Positions 8,328 through 16,475 of a DNA stretch of 64,000 nucleotides are shown here, in pieces. Each line of letters opens with the position of its first letter. The first letter of the stretch is position 1. The notes beneath the pieces were generated by a model. That model was not told the origin of the DNA. It saw only the letters and a list, made by a program, of their open reading frames with translations, and did not search any database. The stretch comes from Peptococcaceae bacterium CEB3 (GTDB lineage Bacteria; Bacillota; Desulfitobacteriia; Desulfitobacteriales; Desulfitobacteriaceae), in the NCBI GenBank assembly GCA_001029295.1, contig LDXJ01000064.1:310001-374000 (forward strand). Direction: 5' to 3'. The position numbers and the translations under genes are program-made.

Positions 8328-9056
8328 TTGTTGCCGGATGAATATGATGAAAAGTATTATTTTGAGATTCTCTCGATCTTAGAGGAGAAAACGCAGCCGT
8401 TCGGTTCAGGCTTACTGAGTCAATTGTTGCGTGAGAAGGGCTACGGGCTGAGCGAAGCTACCGTCGGGCGGGTCCTCAGTAGTATGGATAGACAAGGACT
8501 GACGAAAAAGCTCAATTTTCAGGGCCGCACGATCACAGACAAAGGTCGCAGTCGCTTGGAGCAGATGCGGGGTCAATATCGACGTCTAGCTGACGGGAAC
8601 CGGTTTGTTGAAACCCTGGGATCGAGAAAAAAGGAGGATCTTCTGGACGTACTTGTCGCACGTAAAGCCATTGAGCGTGAGGTAGCCCGCCTGGCGGCTG
8701 TCAACGCGTCTGAAGAGGACATCCGTAGAATGAAAGGGATCCTGCGGGAACAGCAGGAGTATTCAGAGGAACAGAAGCTGTCAGCGGAGCATGACACTAA
8801 GTTTCACAAATTGCTTGGAGAAGCCGCCGGAAATAAGGTTTTGGCGGTGGCTATGGATGTTATCAGGCATGATGCACAGCTCTCACCCATTCTGGAATAT
8901 ATTCGCTGCCAGGTAGGAGGCAAGCTGGTTGTGGACCACGCGGAGATAGTCAAGGCCATTGAGGCCCATGATCCGGATCGTGCCGAACAAGCAATGATCC
9001 ATCATGTGCAAGGACTGATCGATGATGTAGGGAAATACTGGAGCCGACTGACATAG
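8328..9056 (+). CDS. FadR/GntR-like transcription regulator with FCD domain
   Basis: About 242 residues. The N-terminal 70 residues look like a winged helix (ILSILEEK, LSEATVGRVLSSMDRQGL, then a wing with GRTITDKGRSRLEQM), closer to the RNase R/NrpR-type HTH than to a classic GntR helix. An all-helical FCD effector domain follows: LLDVLVARKAIEREVARLAA, HDTKFHKLLGEAAGNKV and DHAEIVKAIEAHDPDRAEQAMIHHV. The Asp and His residues in DTKFHKLL, DHAEIV and MIHHV are the usual metal or carboxylate ligands. TTG at 8328 or 8331 is best spaced from ATGGAG; GTG 8322 is too close to it. Its place just before the peptidoglycan-salvage island suggests control of that island by an organic-acid-like ligand. 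Confidence 0.8.
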   Translation: MLPDEYDEKYYFEILSILEEKTQPFGSGLLSQLLREKGYGLSEATVGRVLSSMDRQGLTKKLNFQGRTITDKGRSRLEQMRGQYRRLADGNRFVETLGSRKKEDLLDVLVARKAIEREVARLAAVNASEEDIRRMKGILREQQEYSEEQKLSAEHDTKFHKLLGEAAGNKVLAVAMDVIRHDAQLSPILEYIRCQVGGKLVVDHAEIVKAIEAHDPDRAEQAMIHHVQGLIDDVGKYWSRLT

Positions 9057-9337
9057 AGTGTTTTCATAACCGGAGCCGGCCGCCTTTGCCACTCGGTGAA
9101 AGTGGATTATTCGGATCAGAACGGGATAACGGGTACAGGCCTGTTGGAGGCAGATCGGATGTACTATTCAGAACGCAACTTGAACTTTATAGACGCGAGC
9201 ACGCCGGATCCCTTGAGGTGAATCGGACGTGCTCTTTGTTTAGGCAGTCATTTGGCAGCATGACCAATATTTACCGACAGCGGCCCAGAGATCTGTCAGA
9301 CTGTTTTCAAGTACGGAGTGCGTCTTCAGAACTTAGG
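9057..9337. other. Intergenic stretch with a terminator-like hairpin
   Basis: No gene is supported here. A 7-bp stem GAGCACG (9197-9203) pairs with CGTGCTC (9228-9234) around a partly paired loop. It is followed by TTTGTTT, so it may terminate the regulator transcript. Confidence 0.45.
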
Positions 9338-9355
9338 TGGTACAATTGTCAACAA
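9338..9355 (+). promoter_or_regulatory. Possible extended -10 promoter and FCD-type operator before namZ
   Basis: TGGTACAAT (9338-9346) has the TGnTAnAAT form of an extended -10 element. It overlaps TTGTCAACAA (9346-9355), whose TTGT/ACAA arms resemble half-sites bound by FCD-family GntR regulators. The FCD regulator gene ends about 290 bases upstream. Binding is an inference. Confidence 0.3.
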
Positions 9356-9408
9356 GGTTGAGAAACGGGCACGTTGAGTCTCAATGACCAAGAGAAGGAG
9401 AGAGGACG

Positions 9409-10557
9409 ATGGTTCGGCTGGGAATTGAGGAATTACTCACTAAACGAGTAGATTTGCTTCACGGAAAAAAGGTCGGTCTTGTTACGAACTACGCGGTTAC
9501 GGATGTTTGCCTCCAGCCGGTGATTCGTATTTTGGCCAGCTCCACCGGATGGCAGTTGAGCAAGCTTTTTGGTCCCGAGCATGGCGTAAGAATCAGTGCG
9601 CGGGAAGGAGAGAATGTCGATACGGGGGTAGATGAGGCTACGGGTCTGCCCGCAATTAGCTTGTATGGTCCAAACAAGAAACCGACTCCCGAGATGTTGG
9701 AGGACCTTGATGTACTGGTCGTCGACCTCCATGATATTGGCTGCCGATATTACACGAACATGAACACCGTGGCGTATTGCATAGAGGCTTGTGCGGAGGT
9801 GGGGCTGCCGTGTATCGTACTGGATCGACCTAATCCAATAGATGGTATTACCAGGGAAGGCAATATCCTCGACTTGGACTTCAAATCCTTTGTCGGTATG
9901 TATGCAATTCCGAATCGACACGGGTTGACCATGGGCGAGCTTGCTCTCTTCATGAATCATCTCCTCGTCGAACCTTGCAGTTTAACAGTCGTGCCTATGA
10001 CCGGGTGGGAACGACGCATGCTGCTCTCTGATACAGGAATTCCGTTTGTACCTTCGTCACCGAACACTACTGGCCTAGACATGTGTTTACTATACCCGGG
10101 GACGTGTCTTTTTGAAGGCGTAAACCTCAGTGTCGGTCGCGGAACTGCACACCCTTTTGAATACATCGGTGCTCCTTTTGTTGATGCCAATCAGATTACA
10201 GACTGGTTTAATCGGCAGGGGTTGCCGGGTGTCAAAGGACGCCCTGTTTATTTCTCCCCCTACTACTCCCAGTATAAGGGGGAGTTATGCCAAGGTATCG
10301 CTTTACACATCACCAATCGCAGGACGTTTGAGGCAGTGAAAACCGGCCTTATTTTACTGCAGGGTGTTGCAGAACTGTACGCCGACAACTTTCAGTTCTT
10401 GGGTCATGACAGGCTGGGTCGTGCGTTTATTGATTTGCTTGCCGGAGGACCAATCAGTGAATTTATCCAACAAGGCCACGTGTTGAATTATCTGGCAGAG
10501 TCAGCCGAGTCATTGGAGGTTTTCAACCAAGAAGTTCGACAGTTTCAGATTTATTAA
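9409..10557 (+). CDS. namZ: Exo-beta-N-acetylmuramidase NamZ (DUF1343, GH171)
   Basis: A 382-residue DUF1343 protein. Bacillus subtilis NamZ (YbbC) removes terminal MurNAc from the non-reducing end of peptidoglycan fragments. Conserved stretches are GKKVGLVTNYAV at the N-terminus, LFGPEHGV (residues 53-60), DVLVVDLHDIGCRYYT and the signature LDRPNP (residues 138-143). NRHGLTMGELA and SSPNTTG follow. The Bacillus enzyme is secreted, but no signal peptide or lipobox is present here, so this one should act in the cytoplasm on imported fragments. AAGGAGAGAGG precedes the ATG. It is the first gene of the salvage island, 21 bases before the AmiE-like gene. Confidence 0.9.
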   Translation: MVRLGIEELLTKRVDLLHGKKVGLVTNYAVTDVCLQPVIRILASSTGWQLSKLFGPEHGVRISAREGENVDTGVDEATGLPAISLYGPNKKPTPEMLEDLDVLVVDLHDIGCRYYTNMNTVAYCIEACAEVGLPCIVLDRPNPIDGITREGNILDLDFKSFVGMYAIPNRHGLTMGELALFMNHLLVEPCSLTVVPMTGWERRMLLSDTGIPFVPSSPNTTGLDMCLLYPGTCLFEGVNLSVGRGTAHPFEYIGAPFVDANQITDWFNRQGLPGVKGRPVYFSPYYSQYKGELCQGIALHITNRRTFEAVKTGLILLQGVAELYADNFQFLGHDRLGRAFIDLLAGGPISEFIQQGHVLNYLAESAESLEVFNQEVRQFQIY

Positions 10558-10578
10558 AAGTAGTCAGGATGGTGGGCA

Positions 10579-11643
10579 ATGAATTTTAACCAATCTAAGT
10601 TGAAACGGGTTGACGATTTTCTCGCCGGAGAAGTTCATGCTTTACGGCTACCCGGAGCCGCTTACGCCGTAGGTATCGGTGCGGAGGTAGTTCACCAAAA
10701 CGCGGTTGGGTACGCCGAGAATCGCAATGGCCAATGCCGATTAATGCGCTCCGATACTATTTTCGATCTAGCCTCCCTCACGAAAGTCACGGCGACCTTG
10801 CCGAGCATTTTGCAGTTGATAGATACCGGCCAAATTCGCTTGAACGATTCCGTCGGGCTCTTCATTCCACAGTTCGCCACCGGTGAGAAAGCAGGAATCA
10901 CCATCCGGCACTTGCTGACCCATTCCTCAGGGCTGATTTCAGGTCGCAAGTACTACGAATCAGCTTCGTCGCGTGCTGAAATCTTGGACCTCGTTCTTGC
11001 GGAGTCACCGCTGGTTCCACCTGATACCAAAGTCGTATATAGCGACATTGGGTTTATCCTACTGGCGCAAGTGGTGGAGGCAGTGACTGGTCAGCGAATT
11101 GATAGGTATGCACACGACCACATTTTTCGTCCTCTGGGTATGGATCAAACCACTTACTGCCCGTCATCACAGTTATGTGGAAAGATAGCTGCGACGGAGG
11201 AGTTTCCCGACATAGGCGTAAAAGTCGGCACAGTGCATGACGAAAATGCGTACACAATGGGAGGTATTTCAGGTCATGCAGGTTTGTTTGCACCCCTATC
11301 CGACATGGTGACGTATATTCAAATGTGGTTGAAAGATAACCCGGTACTGTCCGAAGCCGTTCGCAAGGCGGCGGTTAAGTGTTACACACGCCACCTGGAC
11401 GGCCGTCGTGCTCTGGGGTGGGTTTGCAGAGGTGACGGTTATGACCATACAGGGGACATGTGGCCGGACACGACGGTTGGACACACTGGCTTTACCGGTA
11501 CAAGTTTAGCTTTCGATCCCGTCTCGAAGCTTTGGATGGTTCTATTGACGAACGATGTCCACTATGGTCGCGAAAATAAGACCATTGTCCGCTTGCGAGG
11601 GCGCGTTCACAATCTCGTCGCCGCAGCATTGACCAATCTGTAG
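10579..11643 (+). CDS. amiE: Serine hydrolase of the beta-lactamase family (AmiE-like MurNAc-L-Ala amidase)
   Basis: A 354-residue penicillin-binding-like hydrolase. The active-site SxxK is S66-L-T-K69 in FDLASLTKVTA. The second motif Y154-S-D is in VVYSDIGFILLAQ, and a C-terminal VGHTGFTGTS provides the HTG/KTG-like strand. In Bacillus the ybbE (amiE) product next to namZ and nagZ cleaves the lactyl-L-alanine bond of MurNAc-peptides, and the same neighbours are found here. No signal peptide is seen. The biochemical assignment rests on context; by sequence alone it could be another class C-like esterase or D-peptidase. Confidence 0.75.
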   Translation: MNFNQSKLKRVDDFLAGEVHALRLPGAAYAVGIGAEVVHQNAVGYAENRNGQCRLMRSDTIFDLASLTKVTATLPSILQLIDTGQIRLNDSVGLFIPQFATGEKAGITIRHLLTHSSGLISGRKYYESASSRAEILDLVLAESPLVPPDTKVVYSDIGFILLAQVVEAVTGQRIDRYAHDHIFRPLGMDQTTYCPSSQLCGKIAATEEFPDIGVKVGTVHDENAYTMGGISGHAGLFAPLSDMVTYIQMWLKDNPVLSEAVRKAAVKCYTRHLDGRRALGWVCRGDGYDHTGDMWPDTTVGHTGFTGTSLAFDPVSKLWMVLLTNDVHYGRENKTIVRLRGRVHNLVAAALTNL

Positions 11644-11896
11644 CTCCACTCAGCATCGGGCAAACCTGACGGGAGTAACACCTGCTCTCTGGCTCTCTGT
11701 TGAGAACAAAGCGGTGCGTTTTGAAATATGTTTTCGGTAGATAAGTCACATCAGTGAAACGAGATATTGACGAGTCTCCTGGGCCGCGGTAGTATAATCT
11801 CAAGTTAAACCTAGCGGAGGCTGAGTTGTCCAGAAAGTCTCATGACAAAGTCTCATCACACAGTGTTTGGTCCTATGTTCAACTGAGGTGATAAAT

Positions 11897-12853
11897 GTGG
11901 CATTATATATCGGTGTCGATGGTGGAGGAAGCAAAACAGAAGTCATGATTTTTGACGACGAATCGCGACAGATGGCATTGTCGTCGGGTCCCGCGAGTAA
12001 CCCAAACACGGTAGGAACCGAGAATTCGGTGGCAGCGGTGACGTCGCTTATCAACCAAGGGCTCGGGAAGTTAAACAGCACCGCAGAGCGAATTCGAGGG
12101 CTGTCGTTATGCATGGCAGGGGTCGATCGCCCCTCGCAAGCTCAAATACTGCATGGGCTTTTTCAGGAAAAGTACCCTGAAACCAGCGTGGAAGTGACAA
12201 ACGATGCCTTCGCTGCGCTGAGTGCCGGTACGCACGGTGAATCTGGCATTGTCTTGATTGCCGGTACGGGGAGTATTGCTGTTGGTGAGGGCCGAAGGGG
12301 GGATACGGCTCGCGCGGGCGGGTACGGAAATCTCGTAGGTGACGAGGGGAGTGGTTTTGACATTGGAAGACAGGGGTTAATGGCAGCAGTCCAGTACGTT
12401 GAAGGTCGTGGGGAAAAAACGGATTTATGGCATCTTGCGTCTGAATCTTTTGAGCTGCGTCATCCTTCAGATCTCATTCCAAGAGTCTACGATTCCGTAC
12501 ATCCGGTTGGAACAGTGGCTTCTTTCGCCAGATACGTGTTAGAGGCGGCCCGTTATGACGAAGTAGCGAAGGGTGTCGTAAGGAATGGGGCCGAGAATTT
12601 GGCTCGGATGGTGGAGTCCGTACGGCACCAATTGCATGACGATGTTTCGAATCGGGTGGTGCTCTCTGGCAGCTTGTTGACTCAGTCTGAGATGCTTTAC
12701 GATCGTCTAAGGCTTTCACTTCAATCCGTGTTTCCACTGGCGAAGGCAGAGAGGCTTGCTGAACGCCCTTCCGCGGGTGCGGTCCAGCGGGCGCGTCGCC
12801 TCGTGAACCCAACGCTAAGCCCGGAATTCATCAGCGCGAGCCCGGCCTGTTGA
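11897..12853 (+). CDS. murK: MurNAc/GlcNAc kinase, BadF/NAGK family (MurK-like)
   Basis: A 318-residue ASKHA-fold sugar kinase. It has the phosphate-1 motif IGVDGGGSKTE (residues 5-15), the sugar-binding VTNDAFAAL, the phosphate-2 motif GIVLIAGTGSIAVG and the conserved GGYGNLVGDEGSGFDIGRQG loop, then VVLSGSLL for adenosine binding. Clostridium MurK of this family phosphorylates both MurNAc and GlcNAc at O6. With MurQ in the same island and no PTS permease, a MurNAc kinase is the expected missing step. GTG 11897 is chosen because GAGGTGA lies 5 bases upstream. A 253-base gap separates it from the AmiE-like gene and contains TATAAT (11793-11798), a possible internal promoter. Confidence 0.82.
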   Translation: MALYIGVDGGGSKTEVMIFDDESRQMALSSGPASNPNTVGTENSVAAVTSLINQGLGKLNSTAERIRGLSLCMAGVDRPSQAQILHGLFQEKYPETSVEVTNDAFAALSAGTHGESGIVLIAGTGSIAVGEGRRGDTARAGGYGNLVGDEGSGFDIGRQGLMAAVQYVEGRGEKTDLWHLASESFELRHPSDLIPRVYDSVHPVGTVASFARYVLEAARYDEVAKGVVRNGAENLARMVESVRHQLHDDVSNRVVLSGSLLTQSEMLYDRLRLSLQSVFPLAKAERLAERPSAGAVQRARRLVNPTLSPEFISASPAC

Positions 12854-12912
12854 CGGATTCCCTGATGGATGACAGAGTGATGGCAGAATAGTGAGAGAAA
12901 GGTTGTGATTCG

Positions 12913-14559
12913 ATGTTCGACGTGAAAAGTCGCTGGGGTCAACGTATTACCATGCGGGACGGTACCTCTGTAGCGGCTGACCTGTACATACCAAATACGA
13001 AACAATTAGTACCCGCCATTGTCATTCGAACACCATACGGCCGAAGCAGTGATGGTAACGTTGAGCAAGGGCGTTGGTTTGCCGCACGCGGGTGCGGGGT
13101 ACTCGTGGTGGACGTGCGCGGCCGCGGAGATAGTGAAGGTACATTTACACCATATCGTGGAGAGGCCCTTGATGGCTACGATACGATTGAGTGGGCAGCG
13201 ATACAGCCGTGGTGCGATGGAAATGTTGGGACGCTCGGAGGAAGCTATCTGGGGAAAATCCAGTGGTTGACGGCATTGACGCATCCACCCCACCTAAAGG
13301 CCATGGTACCTATCGTATCGCCGTCGGATCCGTTCGTGGAATGGCCAACAGGTATTCCTGGCCCCATGCACGCTTGCTGGCAGTTTCTCGTATCAGACAG
13401 GGTGTCACAAAACATAAGCCAGGTGAATTGGGAACAGGTGTATGCGCACTTGCCGCTGCTCACCATGGATGAAGCATCGGGCAGAGAGATGCCTTTCTGG
13501 CGGGAGCAGTTCGATCACAGTCAGCTGGACGACTGGTGGCGGCAAACCTGCTATCAGAACCGGTTTAATGAAATCGATCTGCCTGTCCTGCATATCTCAG
13601 GCTGGTATGATGACGAACAAATTGGCACCCCCTTAAACTTCTCCGGTATGACCAATCAAGCGCCAAGCGAAGGCGCCAGAAGGTCGCAGCGTCTGGTCAT
13701 GGGACCGTGGGGGCACAATGTCAATCTCTCGACACGACTGGGGGAGATCGATTTCGGGGAAGCGGCCCTTATCGACCTGCGAAGCAGAGAACTGCGCTTC
13801 TTTGACCGATGGTTGAAAGGTCAGACAAACGGGATCGATGAAGAACGCCCTGTATCCATCTTCATCATGGGGAAGAACCAGTGGCGTGAAGAGGCGGAAT
13901 GGCCCCTGGCCCGTACAGTCTACACGCCTATGTACCTTCACAGCAGCGGAAGTGCTAACAGTCGATTCGGCAACGGAACCCTTTCCATGGAGCCACCCAT
14001 GACAGAAAAATGGGATAGTTATCTTTATAATCCCAACCGGCCTGTCCCGTTTCTCACGGAACCGACATCCTCGCAAATCGGAGGTCCAGACGACTATAGC
14101 GCTGTCCATAGGCGAGACGACCTGCTCGTTTACACCAGTGAACCGCTGACGAAGGAACTGGAGGTAACAGGGCCTGTCAAAGCCTGCCTCTACGCGTCTA
14201 CGTCCGCTCCGGATACCGATTTCATGGTACAGTTACATGACGTCTGGCCAGATGGTTATACCCAACGCTTGTGTGACGGAATGGTCAGGGTTCGCTTTTT
14301 CAAGGGCATGGATGTTCCCGAACTTGTCGAACAGGGCAGCGTTCGTCGCTATGAAATAGACTGCTGGAACACAGCTCACGTGTTTCTGCCCGGGCACCGT
14401 ATCTGCGTGCACGTGGCTTCAAGCGCATTTCCCAAGTACGACCGTAATCAAAATACAGGCGAGCCATTGGGCTTGAGCAGTCATATCGAAACGGCTCTCC
14501 AGCGAATCTACCACGATGCGGAGCATCCGTCGTCCATTGTTTTGCCGGTGATATTCTGA
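12913..14559 (+). CDS. CocE/NonD (Xaa-Pro dipeptidyl-peptidase S15-like) hydrolase
   Basis: A 548-residue alpha/beta hydrolase with the order typical of CocE/S15 proteins. The N-terminal core starts MFDVKSRWGQRITMRDGTSVAADLYIP. The nucleophile elbow GTLGGSYLGKIQ has S111, and a helical cap follows. An acid residue and a catalytic histidine (MGPWGHN) come next, then a C-terminal jelly-roll (ELEVTGPVKACLYASTSAPDTDFMVQLHDVWPDG). Family members cleave Xaa-Pro dipeptides, esters or beta-lactam side chains. The context suggests an acyl or peptide bond in muropeptide-derived material. There is no signal peptide. It starts 59 bases after the kinase gene. Confidence 0.82.
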   Translation: MFDVKSRWGQRITMRDGTSVAADLYIPNTKQLVPAIVIRTPYGRSSDGNVEQGRWFAARGCGVLVVDVRGRGDSEGTFTPYRGEALDGYDTIEWAAIQPWCDGNVGTLGGSYLGKIQWLTALTHPPHLKAMVPIVSPSDPFVEWPTGIPGPMHACWQFLVSDRVSQNISQVNWEQVYAHLPLLTMDEASGREMPFWREQFDHSQLDDWWRQTCYQNRFNEIDLPVLHISGWYDDEQIGTPLNFSGMTNQAPSEGARRSQRLVMGPWGHNVNLSTRLGEIDFGEAALIDLRSRELRFFDRWLKGQTNGIDEERPVSIFIMGKNQWREEAEWPLARTVYTPMYLHSSGSANSRFGNGTLSMEPPMTEKWDSYLYNPNRPVPFLTEPTSSQIGGPDDYSAVHRRDDLLVYTSEPLTKELEVTGPVKACLYASTSAPDTDFMVQLHDVWPDGYTQRLCDGMVRVRFFKGMDVPELVEQGSVRRYEIDCWNTAHVFLPGHRICVHVASSAFPKYDRNQNTGEPLGLSSHIETALQRIYHDAEHPSSIVLPVIF

Positions 14560-14576
14560 ATTTTGATTTCAGTGTA

Positions 14577-14605
14577 TTGATAAACTAGTTGAAAAAGTAT
14601 ATCAT
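14577..14605 (+). promoter_or_regulatory. Promoter upstream of the sugar ABC transporter genes
   Basis: TTGATA (14577-14582), a 17-base spacer and TATCAT (14600-14605) lie 60 bases before the first permease gene. An inverted repeat GCCCA...TGGGC follows at about 14622-14640, near +20, and could be an operator. Confidence 0.5.
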
Positions 14606-14665
14606 GAAGGCGGGCACAAAGGCCCATAGTCATAGTGGGCATTGAAGTAATGGGGGTGGCAATCT

Positions 14666-15580
14666 TTGCGGAAAAAACGCTGGACTATCATTGTGAGTTT
14701 TCTGGCCCCGGGGTTCGTCCTGTACGTATTATTTATCATCTATCCGTTCCTCTCCAGTATCCGCTATAGCTTCTACAACTGGAATGGTGTGGGGCCACTT
14801 ATTGATTTTGTCGGATTGAAAAATTTTGCTTATGCGCTTTTTTCACATAATTTTGCACCTTTTTTTTGGCGAGCTATATTGCACAATCTATACTTCTTTG
14901 CTGTTACCATGATTCTAACCTCCGTTTTTGGGGTACTGTTGGCGTATTTGTTAGTTGCCGTTCACGAACGGACATCAAGATGGTTTCAGGTTATTTATTT
15001 CATTCCAATGGTCGTCCCGCCTGTAGTAGTTGCCTATGTATGGAGCATGTATTTAGAGCCGAATTACGGTGTGCTTCCACAGCTTCTGGAAGCACTTCAC
15101 CTCAACGCGTTAAATGTTCCGTTTTTAGGTAGTGCGGGATTAGCCATCCCAACAATTGCTGTAATCACAGCATGGGCTGGCATGGGTTTACCGATTCTCA
15201 TCTTCGTTGCCGCGATGATCAATATACCCGAAGAAATGATAGAAGCTGCAAGGGTAGATGGAGCAACACGTTTCCGAACCTTTGTCTCTGTCATCTTTCC
15301 ATTTATTAAACCGACTTTCTTAACGATCACCACGCTGATTTTTGTGGGTGCCTTTGGCGCATTTGACTATATCTTCATCATGGAGGGAACACAAGCCGGC
15401 CCCAACTACGCCACTGACGTAATTGGGACTCTGTTTTACCGAACAGCGTTTGGTGGATTCGGAACGACAGCGCAAAGCATGGGCCTGGCCACCGCGCTTG
15501 CGTTTTTGGGATTTCTCATTGTCATGATTGCGTCTACCATTCTCGTGCTACTCCAACGCAGTGCATCTAGAAATTTGTAA
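14666..15580 (+). CDS. Sugar ABC transporter permease (MalF/UgpA type)
   Basis: A 304-residue CUT1-family inner-membrane permease. About six hydrophobic segments are seen: near residues 8-28, 70-95, 105-130, 155-180, 205-235 and 265-295. The EAA-type loop reads EEMIEAARVDGATRFRTF, which docks the ATPase. The start is a TTG with GGGGGTGG 6 bases upstream. The next gene begins 14 bases after the stop. Placed between a MurNAc kinase and MurQ, it probably imports MurNAc, GlcNAc-MurNAc or a related amino sugar. No ATP-binding partner is encoded in this block, so a shared MsmX-like ATPase must act. Confidence 0.92.
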   Translation: MRKKRWTIIVSFLAPGFVLYVLFIIYPFLSSIRYSFYNWNGVGPLIDFVGLKNFAYALFSHNFAPFFWRAILHNLYFFAVTMILTSVFGVLLAYLLVAVHERTSRWFQVIYFIPMVVPPVVVAYVWSMYLEPNYGVLPQLLEALHLNALNVPFLGSAGLAIPTIAVITAWAGMGLPILIFVAAMINIPEEMIEAARVDGATRFRTFVSVIFPFIKPTFLTITTLIFVGAFGAFDYIFIMEGTQAGPNYATDVIGTLFYRTAFGGFGTTAQSMGLATALAFLGFLIVMIASTILVLLQRSASRNL

Positions 15581-15593
15581 AGAAGGTGTTAAT

Positions 15594-16415
15594 ATGCGGT
15601 TCAAGCGCCCCTACATTGCGTATATCATTCTGCTTATGTTTGCAATCGTGGCACTGTATCCCTTGGTTGACATGGTGTTTATGTCTTTTAAGGACCTCCC
15701 CGGAATTGTTTCTACACCGTTCAGCTTGCCGACAAAGTGGCACTTTGACAACTATTCCACGGCGTGGATTCAAGGGAACTTGTTCTCGTACTTAATTAAT
15801 ACCGCGATAGTCTCTGTAGCATCAGTGATCATTGTCATTTTTTTCTCGTCAATGGCTGCCTACGTTATTGCTCGTTTCGAATTTAGGGGCAACCAATTGA
15901 TCTACCTGATGTTTCTGGCGGGTCTGGCTCTTCCCATCCAAATGATGGCTGTTCCGCTGTACATTCTTATGAAACAGCTTTACCTTCTGAATAACCTGTT
16001 GTCCGTAATACTGATTTATTCCGCAAGCGGATTGTCGTTCAGTGTTTTCTTACTGGTGAACTTTATCCGCAGTGTACCTAAAGACCTCGAGGAATCAGCA
16101 TTTCTGGATGGTGCTTCATATTTCCAGACCTATTGGCACGTAATTTTACCGTTAATTCGTCCGTCTCTGAGCACAGTGGCAATTCTCAACTTCATTTCCG
16201 CGTGGAATGGGTTCTTTTTTCCGCTTATTTTACTCAATGATCCCAATCGAATGACAGTGGCAGTTGGTGTTCTCTCTTTTGTTGGTCAATATTCAACTCA
16301 GTGGAATCTATTACTGCCCGCTCTCGTAATTGTAATCCTACCCACCATCATCGTGTTTGCTATCGCATCTCGGCAGTTCATTCGAAATCTTACTGCTGGT
16401 GCCGTCAAGATGTAA
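15594..16415 (+). CDS. Sugar ABC transporter permease (MalG/UgpE type)
   Basis: A 273-residue second permease of the CUT1 pair. It has the N-terminal membrane segment IAYIILLMFAIVALYPLVDMVFMSF, further helices near 75-105, 110-140, 145-170 and 185-215, and the ATPase-docking loop PKDLEESAFLDGASYFQTYWHVILP. ATG 15594 follows AGAAGGTG; an upstream in-frame start inside the previous gene is not used. It is translationally close to the first permease (14-base gap) and to the binding protein, which follows 60 bases later. Confidence 0.92.
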   Translation: MRFKRPYIAYIILLMFAIVALYPLVDMVFMSFKDLPGIVSTPFSLPTKWHFDNYSTAWIQGNLFSYLINTAIVSVASVIIVIFFSSMAAYVIARFEFRGNQLIYLMFLAGLALPIQMMAVPLYILMKQLYLLNNLLSVILIYSASGLSFSVFLLVNFIRSVPKDLEESAFLDGASYFQTYWHVILPLIRPSLSTVAILNFISAWNGFFFPLILLNDPNRMTVAVGVLSFVGQYSTQWNLLLPALVIVILPTIIVFAIASRQFIRNLTAGAVKM

Positions 16416-16475
16416 GGTTATTACCGGCTTGGGAATCTCTCAATGTCCGGATTACAATTAAGGGGGAGAAAGTTT

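Noticed and set aside
9086-9361. Small gene between the FCD regulator and namZ
   Set aside because: There is no ribosome site, and the frame covers a terminator-like hairpin and the namZ promoter region.
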